Shown: piece after piece, positions 49,246 to 56,658 of the stretch | How positions within the stretch are numbered: position 1 is the first letter of the stretch | Layout: each line of letters starts with the position of its first letter | Origin: Salipiger marinus | GTDB lineage: Bacteria > Pseudomonadota > Alphaproteobacteria > Rhodobacterales > Rhodobacteraceae | DNA: 64,000 nt | Assembly (NCBI RefSeq): GCF_900100085.1 | Contig: NZ_FNEJ01000021.1 | Location: 1-64,000, forward strand | Reading direction: 5' to 3' | Position numbers and translations under genes: made by a program | The notes under the pieces: model-generated | What the model was told of the DNA's origin: nothing | Databases searched by the model: none | What the model saw: only the letters and a program-made list of their open reading frames with translations

Positions 49246-49872
49246 CTTGAAGTTGCGGCTCTCCTTGATCTGATCCCATGCCCAGACCACCTCCTGCAGC
49301 TGGTCTTCCTGACTGCGGTCGCCGCCGTTCATGTCGGGATGCAGCACCTTGATCAGCGCCTTGTAGGCCTTGCGCACCTCGGCCTTGGTCTCGGCATCGC
49401 GCAGGTCCAGAATCTCCAGCGCGCGCTTTTCGGTGGGGGGCAGGCGGCGCCCGGTGCCCGCCGCCTTGTTGCGGCCCGGATTGCGCGTGGCGTTTTCGCC
49501 CAGCACCTGATGCGCGTCCTCGATGCCCAGCCGGGCCCAGGCCCGCGCTTCGGGATCGCGGTAATCCTTGGTCTTGCGCTCCCAGACCTTGTCGGCGGTG
49601 GACTGCGCGTTCATCTCCGCCTCGGTCTTGCCGTGGAAGAAATTCCATTGGTTGTTGTAGTCGCGCACATGGTCCTTGCAGAACCAGAAGAAGTCATCCA
49701 GCACATCCGGCGCCTTGGGCGCACGGAACTTGCCGGGCTCCTGACAGCCCTCGTGATCACACACGCGGGTCGAGGTCTCCTGCTCGCCGGTCATGCCGCG
49801 CCGCCCGCGCGGATTTTTTCTTTTTGCCGACTTGATCGACATGTCGAAACCGAAGGGATCGGGTCTGCTCAT
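49243..49872 (-). CDS. DnaJ-domain protein (conserved alphaproteobacterial J protein)
   Basis: A 209-residue protein. The N-terminal two thirds include a Cys/His motif (CDHEGCQEPGKFRAP, then WFCKDHVRDYN) that may bind zinc; the C-terminal J domain has AYKALIKVLHPDMNGGDRS with the HPD tripeptide. It would stimulate DnaK ATPase; clients are unknown. It is divergent from bolA, an arrangement common beside cobS in Rhodobacteraceae. ATG 49872 is favoured over an upstream start because the protein then begins MSRPDPFGFDMSIKSAKRKN as in relatives. Confidence 0.85.
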   Translation of the reverse strand: MSRPDPFGFDMSIKSAKRKNPRGRRGMTGEQETSTRVCDHEGCQEPGKFRAPKAPDVLDDFFWFCKDHVRDYNNQWNFFHGKTEAEMNAQSTADKVWERKTKDYRDPEARAWARLGIEDAHQVLGENATRNPGRNKAAGTGRRLPPTEKRALEILDLRDAETKAEVRKAYKALIKVLHPDMNGGDRSQEDQLQEVVWAWDQIKESRNFK

Positions 49873-49945
49873 GGTCTCACCTTTTCGACTCGGACGCAGC
49901 AGTTTAGACAATCCTCCGAGAGATTGAAGTGTCACGGAGGGAAAA

Positions 49946-50203
49946 TTGTCGCGAGTCATGGAAATCGAGAGCCGCCTGAGGGCAGCGTTTTCACCGGCCG
50001 AGCTGGAGGTGCGCGACGAGAGCGCGCAACATATCGGCCATGCGGGGTATCAGGAAGGGGGCGAAAGCCATTTCCATGTGCGGATGCGCGCACCGGAGTT
50101 CAAGGGCATGGGCCGCATCGCCCGCCACCGCGCCGTGCACAGCGCACTGGGCGGGGATCTGGTCGGCGCCATCCACGCGCTGTCGCTGGATCTGCAGGAC
50201 TGA
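49946..50203 (+). CDS. bolA: BolA-family protein, TTG start
   Basis: An 85-residue BolA protein: SPAELEVRDESAQHIGHAG, SHFHVRMRAPEFKGMGRIA and RHRAVHSALGG. BolA proteins bind monothiol glutaredoxins and 2Fe-2S clusters and affect iron sensing. The start is probably TTG 49946 (TTG TCG CGA GTC ATG): GGAGG at 49936-49940 is five bases from it but 17 from the ATG at 49958. It is divergent from the dnaJ-like gene. Confidence 0.9.
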   Translation: MSRVMEIESRLRAAFSPAELEVRDESAQHIGHAGYQEGGESHFHVRMRAPEFKGMGRIARHRAVHSALGGDLVGAIHALSLDLQD

Positions 50204-50212
50204 CGCTGCCGG

Positions 50213-50743
50213 TCAGTCCGTGCCGCCGCTGTCCTTCGTCCGCGTGTCGCGGTCGGAAAGGACGGTGAGCGGACGCTCCAGCGGGGGCGCGCCGTCCGGG
50301 CCCGCCTCTGCCGGGGGCCGCAGCGGGGCCTCGCGGGTGGCGCGCAGCAGATTGCGCTCCGGCTCCGGCTCGGGCTGGGGGTCGGGAAAGACCGGGCCCT
50401 GTCGCGGCGGATCGATCCGGGGCGCGGGGGCGGGGGTCTCTGCCGCCACGGGCGCAGGTGCCGTCACCACGGCCGGGGCAGGGGAGGGCGCGTGCATCTG
50501 CGCGCCCTGCGTCACCTCCCGGCGGAACACCAGAAGGTTGCGCCACACCGTCTGGCTGGAGGCAAGGCCGCTGCGTTCCTCGCTTGGCAGGGTTTCGGCG
50601 CGCTGATAGTCCCAGCCCTGCGCGGCCATGTCATTCATCAGCCGCTCGATGGCAAAGGCAAAGCGGTCTTCCGCGCCCTTCAGTCCACGTGCCTTCTCGC
50701 CCTTCGCGGGGGCGGGCACGACCTTGTATTCATACCTGTTCAT
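50213..50743 (-). CDS. DUF4177-type protein with a proline-rich tail
   Basis: A 176-residue protein. The first 75 residues (MNRYEYKVVPAPAKGEKARG, NDMAAQGWDYQRAETLPSEE, WRNLLVFRREV) match DUF4177; the rest is a low-complexity Pro/Ala tail (APSPAPAVVTAPAPVAAETP) with a conserved-looking end. Function is unknown. It is convergent with bolA, with nine bases between their stops. Confidence 0.75.
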   Translation of the reverse strand: MNRYEYKVVPAPAKGEKARGLKGAEDRFAFAIERLMNDMAAQGWDYQRAETLPSEERSGLASSQTVWRNLLVFRREVTQGAQMHAPSPAPAVVTAPAPVAAETPAPAPRIDPPRQGPVFPDPQPEPEPERNLLRATREAPLRPPAEAGPDGAPPLERPLTVLSDRDTRTKDSGGTD

Positions 50744-51287
50744 GGCTGCGGTTTTCCCCGGATCCTTGCTGTCTGGCAAGGGGGTATCGGCGGCGCTCCG
50801 CCAAGTAAAGACCGGGGGCGGACCTGTGGCCCTCCCCCGGCTCGGCTGCTGGAAATGCGAAGTTTCAATGGACTGGTACGCCCGCCACGATGACCTGCAG
50901 CGCGCACCGGGCACTCACGGACCCGGTAACGTAACCCTAGCAAATCCGTGAGCAGAGCCGCGAGTGGGGGATTCCTTACGTTTCCTCCGCTGCCCCGGCA
51001 GCGTATCCGGGGCCTTTGCCGCTGCCCGCAGGAGGCTGTTCATATAGGCCGAAGTCCGGTTTTCTGCGCGGGTCATTGCGGCTTGCGCTGGCCGCAGGCA
51101 GCAGAAAGGGCGGACCTTGCGGGCAGGCCTTTGCCAGATGCGCAGGCCTTGGCGGTGCTGCGATGGTCCCCGATGGCGCGATGCAGCGGGACCACAGCAG
51201 AAGCTGGAGCCGGGCCGTGCCACGGGCTATGACCTTTGCGAGCCCCGGCACAATCGCCAGCCCGGCCTCTGACAGGAGATGTGCAGC
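50744..51287. other. 544-base gap without a convincing gene
   Basis: Several open frames exist, but none has a good start, codon pattern or recognisable motif. Notable are an inverted repeat CTCACGGA/TCCGTGAG around 50912-50952 and a 19-base sequence AAAGGGCGGACCTTGCGGG at 51105-51123 that recurs exactly in the terminator at 51825. The promoters of the DUF4177 gene and the VOC gene should lie at its two ends. Confidence 0.5.
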
Positions 51288-51704
51288 ATGATCGGTTATG
51301 TCACGGTCGGTGCCGACGACATCCCGCGCGCGAAGCGGTTCTATTCCGCGATCCTGCCCCCTTTGGGCTACGGGCTGGAGGAAGGGCCGGAAGGCCTGAG
51401 CTACGCGCTGCCGCAACACCCGGGCCGAGGCGCCAGTCTGCCCGAGTTCTACGTCAAACCGCCCTTCGATGGAGGGCCCGCATCAGCGGGCAATGGCGCG
51501 ATGATCGCGTTTCAGGCAAGCTGCCAGCAGGAGGTCCGCGACCTTCATGCAGCGGCGCTCGCCGTAAGCGGGCGGGACGAAGGGCCGCCGGGGTTTCGCG
51601 ACGCCTACGGGGCCAGTTTTTACGTGGGCTATCTGCGTGATCCGCAGGGCAACAAGATCGCGCTGTTTTGCAGCACTCAGGACGAGCCCGGGCGGGACGG
51701 CTAA
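51288..51704 (+). CDS. VOC-superfamily (glyoxalase/dioxygenase-fold) protein
   Basis: A 138-residue protein with the VOC beta-alpha fold: MIGYVTVGADDIPRAKRFYS, GYGLEEGPEGLSYALP and the closing SFYVGYLRDPQGNKIALFC, which carries the usual final metal-site region. Members include glyoxalases, antibiotic-resistance proteins and uncharacterised enzymes; the substrate is unknown. Start ATG 51288 is nine bases from AGGAG; an in-frame ATG at 51279 is too close to it. Confidence 0.8.
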   Translation: MIGYVTVGADDIPRAKRFYSAILPPLGYGLEEGPEGLSYALPQHPGRGASLPEFYVKPPFDGGPASAGNGAMIAFQASCQQEVRDLHAAALAVSGRDEGPPGFRDAYGASFYVGYLRDPQGNKIALFCSTQDEPGRDG

Positions 51705-51825
51705 GCCGCTATCCAGACGGTGCCACGGCAGGGGTGATCGCCGGGACCAAGACGCCGCAGCAGGGCGCGGCTTGCCGGAGGCCGGTCCACAAGGCCCTTC
51801 GCCCTGATGGCGCCGGACATGTAAA

Positions 51826-51852
51826 AAGGGCGGACCTTGCGGGTCCGCCCTT
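51826..51852. terminator. Rho-independent terminator of gatB (may serve both strands)
   Basis: AAGGGCGGACC and GGTCCGCCCTT form an 11-base stem with a TTGCG loop. On the minus strand, the direction of gatB, the stem is followed by a run of five T. It lies 21 bases past the gatB stop and 121 bases after the VOC gene. Confidence 0.85.
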
Positions 51853-51873
51853 CTGTCCAGAATAGGCCCGCGC

Positions 51874-53388
51874 TCAGAGGCCCAGCTTGGCCGTCACGAT
51901 CTCGTTGACCGCCTGCGGGTTGGCCTTGCCGCCGGTGGCCTTCATCACCTGCCCCACGAACCAGCCCGCCAGCTTGGGGTTCTGCTGGGCCTTTTCGACC
52001 TGCGCGGGGTTGGCGGCGATGATCTCGTCCACCGCGGCCTCGATGGCGCCGGTGTCGGTGACCTGCTTCAGCCCCTTCGCCTCGACGATCTGGGCCGGGT
52101 CGCCGCCGTCGGTATAGACGATCTCGAACACGTCCTTGGCGATCTTGCCGGAAATGTCGCCCGATTTGATCAGCGTGATGATGCCCGCAAGCTGGGCGGG
52201 GCTGACCGGGCTTTCGGTGATCTCGTGGCCTTCCTTCTTCAGCCGACCGAAGAGTTCGTTGATGACCCAGTTCGCGGCCAGCTTGCCGTCGCCGCAGCCG
52301 GTCACCACCTCTTCGAAATAGGCGGCGTTCACCACTTCGGCGGTCAGCACGCCCGCGTCATATTCCGACAGGCCGAATTCGGTGACAAAGCGCGCCTTCT
52401 TGGCATCGGGCAGTTCCGGCAGCGTCGCCCTGATGTCATCGACCCAAGCCTGTTCGATTTCCAGCGGCAGCAGGTCCGGATCGGGGAAGTAGCGGTAATC
52501 ATGCGCCTCTTCCTTGGACCGCATCGACCGCGTCTCGCCCTTGTCGGGATCGTAAAGCCGGGTTTCCTGATCCACCGTGCCGCCCGCTTCAAGGATGGCG
52601 ATCTGGCGCCGTGCCTCGAAATCGATCGCCGCCTGAATGAACCGCATGGAGTTCATGTTCTTGATCTCGCAGCGCGTGCCCAGATGGCCGAAATCCTGCG
52701 TTTCCTGATAGCGCTCATAGGCACCGGGGCGGCAGACCGACACGTTCACGTCGGCGCGCAGGTTGCCGTTCTGCATGTTGCCGTCGCAGGTGCCCAGATA
52801 GCGCAGGATCTGGCGCAGCTTGGCCACATAGGCCGCCGCCTCTTCGGGGCCGCGCAGGTCGGGGCGGCTGACGATTTCCATCAGCGCCACGCCGGTGCGG
52901 TTGAGATCGACAAAGGACATGGCCGGATCCATGTCATGGATCGACTTGCCCGCATCCTGTTCGATATGGATGCGTTCGATGCGCACCCGCCGCGCGATGC
53001 CCGGCTCCATGTCCACGATCACCTCGCCCTCGCCCACGATGGGGTGATACAGCTGGCTGATCTGATAGCCCTGCGGCAGATCCGGATAGAAGTAGTTCTT
53101 GCGGTCGAAGGCGGATTTCAGGTTGATCTGCGCCTTCAGCCCCAGCCCGGTGCGCACCGCCTGTTCCACGCAGAATTCGTTGATGACGGGCAGCATGCCG
53201 GGCATGGCCGCATCCACGAAGGCGACATTGGAATTGGGCTCGGCGCCGAACCGGGTGGAGGCGCCGGAAAAGAGCTTCGACTGGGACGAGATCTGGGCAT
53301 GGATCTCCATCCCGATCACCAGTTCCCAGTCGTGTTTCGCCCCGGCGATGACCTTGGGTCTGGGGGGCTCGAAGCTCAGGTCAAGCAT
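51874..53388 (-). CDS. gatB: Aspartyl/glutamyl-tRNA(Asn/Gln) amidotransferase subunit B
   Basis: A 504-residue subunit of GatCAB, which converts Glu-tRNA(Gln) to Gln-tRNA(Gln). Typical blocks are [91 protein letters not shown] and the C-terminal YqeY-like tail ending [19 protein letters not shown] 53388 gives the family-length protein; longer readings upstream are not supported. gatA and gatC are not in the window. It ends in a strong terminator. Confidence 0.96.
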   Translation of the reverse strand: MLDLSFEPPRPKVIAGAKHDWELVIGMEIHAQISSQSKLFSGASTRFGAEPNSNVAFVDAAMPGMLPVINEFCVEQAVRTGLGLKAQINLKSAFDRKNYFYPDLPQGYQISQLYHPIVGEGEVIVDMEPGIARRVRIERIHIEQDAGKSIHDMDPAMSFVDLNRTGVALMEIVSRPDLRGPEEAAAYVAKLRQILRYLGTCDGNMQNGNLRADVNVSVCRPGAYERYQETQDFGHLGTRCEIKNMNSMRFIQAAIDFEARRQIAILEAGGTVDQETRLYDPDKGETRSMRSKEEAHDYRYFPDPDLLPLEIEQAWVDDIRATLPELPDAKKARFVTEFGLSEYDAGVLTAEVVNAAYFEEVVTGCGDGKLAANWVINELFGRLKKEGHEITESPVSPAQLAGIITLIKSGDISGKIAKDVFEIVYTDGGDPAQIVEAKGLKQVTDTGAIEAAVDEIIAANPAQVEKAQQNPKLAGWFVGQVMKATGGKANPQAVNEIVTAKLGL

Positions 53389-53459
53389 GGCGGTTCCTCG
53401 TCTGGCAGAATGACATGGGGATACGCCAGAGCGGCAGGGGGGGCAAGGGCACAGGCGGC

Positions 53460-54689
53460 TCAGCCTGCCGCGCGGATCTCCAGCCCTTGGGCAGAGATCA
53501 CCACGCGATGGCCCCGGCGCAGATCGGCGGCAAAATGTTCGGCCAGCACCGACAGCGCGCGGACCTTGCCGCGCCGCAGCGCCGTGTCGCCGCTGCCCGC
53601 GCCGGGCCGTGCCTCGGCCCAGAGTTCGGGATGGATCTCGCGCAGGTGGTCGCGCAGGATCCAGCCAAGCGCGCCGGTGATCCGCGCCCGCGCCGTGCCG
53701 GGACCGGCGGCGCCCGACAGGGTCAGCCCGCAATAGGCCGCCAGCAGGTTCGCCATGTGCTGGCCGTCGCGCCGGGCCAGAATGTCATGCAGGCCTTCGC
53801 TGAACAGTTCCGCCTCCACATGGGCAAAGCCGCGGCTGTCCCCGGCCAGCACATCCATCCACACCCAGACATAGCCGCCCGCCCCCCACAGATCGGCGGT
53901 GCGCTGCGCGCAGCGGCGCGCCTCCAGATCAAGCCTGCGCCAGCTGCCGAACCGTGCCGGATGCAGGTCGCGCCCCAGCGCGCGCATGTGCTCGGGGCTG
54001 CCGGGGTCGAGATCGATCAGATCCTCGTAATCATCGGCGACCCGCGCCCCGGGCCGCGCCGCGCGGTCCAGCAGCGCGCAGCGCAGCGCGGCCAGCAGCG
54101 GCGAGTCAAGCTCCAGCGGCTCGAACGGCGCCACCAGCCGCGCCGCCGCGTCCAGATGCTGCGCGCGGGCCTCGCGCCGCGCCGGGGTCGGATCGGGCGC
54201 GCCGGGCCGCCCCTGCCAGACCCGCGCCATGGCCAGATGCGCCTGTGCCAGCAGTGCGGCCAGCCACGGATCCCCGGTCAGCCCTTCCATCGCCTGCTCC
54301 AGCACCTGCAGGATGCCCAGGGCGCGGGCGACCTCGGCGCGGTCGGCGGCGGCCAGCGCCGCTTCCAGCGCATCGGCGGCGGCCCCCTCCGCCAGCAGTC
54401 GCGCCACCGGCACAGCACCCGGCGTGCGCGCGCGCCCCTGATCGGCCTCCCGCAGGGCGCGGGCAAGCTGGTCCCAGCGGTCCTGCCGGGCCAGCCGCCG
54501 CCCGTGCAGCCGGATCCGGGCCTGCGCCGCCGCCTCGCTGCCGCCCTCGCAGACGGCGATGTCCAGCCGGGCGGGCGGCGGGCCCTCCCCCCGGGGGCCG
54601 TGCGGCGCGGCAGGGCGGGCGGCCCGGCCCCGGTCGGCAAGGCGGGCCATAAGGGCGCGGAAGGCGGGCAGGGCGGGACCATGTTGCAT
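53460..54689 (-). CDS. Uncharacterised protein, alanine/arginine-rich, possibly helical-repeat
   Basis: A 409-residue protein I do not recognise. It begins [20 protein letters not shown], is rich in Ala, Arg and Leu through helical stretches ([58 protein letters not shown]) that suggest TPR-like helices, and has a more conserved-looking C-terminal half ([58 protein letters not shown]). No signal peptide is seen. It lies upstream of gatB on the same strand with 71 bases between, and divergent from the transglycosylase gene. Confidence 0.7.
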   Translation of the reverse strand: MQHGPALPAFRALMARLADRGRAARPAAPHGPRGEGPPPARLDIAVCEGGSEAAAQARIRLHGRRLARQDRWDQLARALREADQGRARTPGAVPVARLLAEGAAADALEAALAAADRAEVARALGILQVLEQAMEGLTGDPWLAALLAQAHLAMARVWQGRPGAPDPTPARREARAQHLDAAARLVAPFEPLELDSPLLAALRCALLDRAARPGARVADDYEDLIDLDPGSPEHMRALGRDLHPARFGSWRRLDLEARRCAQRTADLWGAGGYVWVWMDVLAGDSRGFAHVEAELFSEGLHDILARRDGQHMANLLAAYCGLTLSGAAGPGTARARITGALGWILRDHLREIHPELWAEARPGAGSGDTALRRGKVRALSVLAEHFAADLRRGHRVVISAQGLEIRAAG

Positions 54690-54897
54690 GCGACCAGCCT
54701 GCGAAGGGATTCGGGCCAAGGCAGGGCGCAAAGACGGAGTTCTGCAGGCAGCCCGACTGGCCCCGGGCCCGGGTTCCGCAAAACCGGCTCTCAAAAAATG
54801 CACAGGAGCCAAGGCATTGTGCGGCCATCGGCAATCCGCCGCGCATGTCCGGACGCATATATTGCCGGTTTTGCGGGCAGGCGGCATGGTCCACGCC

Positions 54898-55785
54898 ATG
54901 CTGCACAAAGTTTTCCCCCTTGTGACGGCGCTGTTTCTGGCGCCCTCCGCCTTCGCGAATACCGGCCCTGCGCCGTTGACCCCGGCGCCTGCGCCCGTCA
55001 GCGGCGGGATCATGGCGCCCGGCCCGAAGGCCCCCGAGGCCCAAGCAGACTCGCTGCTCGCGGTTTCGGCCTCCCCGCGCCCCGTGGCGCGGCGTGTCAT
55101 TCCCGAGGCCCGCTGGGGCACCGGAGCAGGGCGCACCGACTGGTCGCTGTCGGTGCTCTCGGCGCTGCGCGGCCCCGCCCGCGCGCTGCCCGCCACCGTG
55201 CCCGCCGACATCGCGCAATGGTGCCCGGCCTACCCTTCCGCCTCCCGCGACCAGCGCGAGGCCTTCTGGCTCGGGCTCGTGTCGGCGCTGGCCAAGCATG
55301 AAAGCACATGGCGCCCCACGGCGGTGGGCGGCGGCGGACAGTGGGTGGGCCTGCTGCAGATCCTTCCCGCCACCGCGCGCGGCTATGGCTGCGAGGCGCG
55401 CAGCGCCGAGGCGCTGAAGAACCCGCGCCTGAACCTTGCCTGCGGCATGCGCATCATGGCGCGCACGGTCAAACGCGACGGGGTGATCAGCCACAACATG
55501 CGCGGCGTCGCCGCCGACTGGGGCCCGTTCCATTCCCGCTCCAAGCGCGAGGACATGATGGCATGGACCCGCAGCCAGGATTATTGCAGCGGGCTGGCCC
55601 GCTCGCTGCGCCCGGTCGCGCGCCCCGAGGCGCTGACCATCATGGCAGGCGGTCCCTCGACCCGTCCGCTCGCCCGCCCCAAACAGCTTGATGCGCCCTA
55701 TGCGCGCGAGATCATCGCGACCAAGGGCCGGGTGCCGGCGCAGGAAGACCGCCGCACCAGCTGGTTCGACCCAAGGCTGGACTGA
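54898..55785 (+). CDS. Lytic transglycosylase-like protein (SLT domain), secreted
   Basis: A 295-residue exported protein with signal peptide MLHKVFPLVTALFLAPSAFA and a proline-rich linker. The SLT core is LVSALAKHESTWRPTAVGGG with the catalytic Glu135, GLLQILPATARGYGC and NPRLNLACGMRIMARTV. These enzymes cut the peptidoglycan glycan strand with formation of 1,6-anhydro ends. Three cysteines in the catalytic region may form disulfides. An in-frame ATG 12 bases upstream is an alternative start. Repeat copy E follows the stop. Confidence 0.85.
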   Translation: MLHKVFPLVTALFLAPSAFANTGPAPLTPAPAPVSGGIMAPGPKAPEAQADSLLAVSASPRPVARRVIPEARWGTGAGRTDWSLSVLSALRGPARALPATVPADIAQWCPAYPSASRDQREAFWLGLVSALAKHESTWRPTAVGGGGQWVGLLQILPATARGYGCEARSAEALKNPRLNLACGMRIMARTVKRDGVISHNMRGVAADWGPFHSRSKREDMMAWTRSQDYCSGLARSLRPVARPEALTIMAGGPSTRPLARPKQLDAPYAREIIATKGRVPAQEDRRTSWFDPRLD

Positions 55786-55838
55786 CTGGCGCGCGGGGTT
55801 TCAGGGCGCGACACCCGCGACCCCCAGACCCCGCCGCC

Positions 55839-55898
55839 TCTTCTGACCCCAAATATCCCGGGGGAGCCGCCCGGAGGGCGGCGGGGGCAGAGCCCCCT
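55839..55898 (-). repeat. Dispersed intergenic repeat, copy E
   Basis: Read on the minus strand it starts GGGGGCTCTGCCCCC, continues with the GC arm CGCCCTCCGGGCGGC and ends CCCGGGATATTTGGGGTCAG, the same tail type as copy B. It lies between the convergent transglycosylase and SDR genes. Confidence 0.7.
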
Positions 55899-55917
55899 TT
55901 TCCCCCGCACCTCGGCC

Positions 55918-56658
55918 TCAGCGCCCGCCGCCCACATCCAGCAGCGTGCGGGTGACATAGCCCGCCCGGTCCGACAGCAGCCACAGGATCGCCTCCGCCA
56001 CCTCCTCGGCACTGCCGGGGCGGCCCAGCGGCGCGGTATGACCGATGCGGGTCATGCGGACGGGCTCGCCGCCCTTGGCATGGATCGCCGTCTCGATCAG
56101 CCCCGGACGCACCGCGTTGACGCGGATGCCCTCGGCGGCCAGTTCATCCGCCAGCCCCAGCGTGAAGCTGTCGATGGCGCCCTTGGTGGCGGCATAGTCC
56201 ATATATTGCCGGGCCGAGCCCAGCCGGGCCGCCACCGAAGACAGGTTGACGATGCCGCCGCCGTCATGGGCGCGCATATAGGCCACCGCCGCCCGCGCCA
56301 TTTCGATGGCGCCAAAGACATTGACCTCGAACACCCGCCGCACCCGCTCCGGCGTCAGATCCGCCAGCGATCCGGTGGGCGACACGATGCCCGCGTTGTT
56401 CACCAGATCAAGCGGCCCCGGCGCCTGCGCCGCAACCTGCGCCATCATCGCGGCGATGGCGGCGGGATCGGCGATGTCGGCCTGCACCACCAAAGCCTCG
56501 GCGCCCGCAGCGCGCAGATCGGCGGCCACGGCCTCGGCGCCCGCGTGGTCGCGTCCGTAATGCACCACCACCCGCGACCAGCCGCGGGAGGGGGCGAGCC
56601 GCGCGGTGGCAGCACCAATGCCGGCACTGGCGCCGGTGACCAGAAGCAGCCGGCTCAT
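55918..56658 (-). CDS. Short-chain dehydrogenase/reductase (classical SDR)
   Basis: A 246-residue classical SDR: VTGASAGIGAATARLA (NAD(P) motif), LVNNAGIV, the catalytic LSSVAARLGSARQYMDYAAT with Ser and YAATK, and VRPGLIETAIHAKGG. It resembles FabG/glucose-1-dehydrogenase-type oxidoreductases; substrate unknown. Its start overlaps the pepN stop by four bases (ATGA), so it is co-translated with pepN. Repeat copy E follows. Confidence 0.88.
   Translation of the reverse strand: MSRLLLVTGASAGIGAATARLAPSRGWSRVVVHYGRDHAGAEAVAADLRAAGAEALVVQADIADPAAIAAMMAQVAAQAPGPLDLVNNAGIVSPTGSLADLTPERVRRVFEVNVFGAIEMARAAVAYMRAHDGGGIVNLSSVAARLGSARQYMDYAATKGAIDSFTLGLADELAAEGIRVNAVRPGLIETAIHAKGGEPVRMTRIGHTAPLGRPGSAEEVAEAILWLLSDRAGYVTRTLLDVGGGR

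Noticed and set aside
50912-50952. CTCACGGA/TCCGTGAG inverted repeat as part of a tRNA or attachment site
   Set aside because: No cloverleaf, T-loop or CCA-type end can be drawn, and no integrase is nearby.
50915-51419. Minus-strand open frames across the gap and the VOC gene
   Set aside because: No motif or start signal, and they are opposite a recognisable VOC protein.
53389-53733. N-terminal extension of gatB
   Set aside because: The extension is Arg/Gly-rich and overlaps the neighbouring gene; ATG 53388 gives the normal GatB N-terminus.
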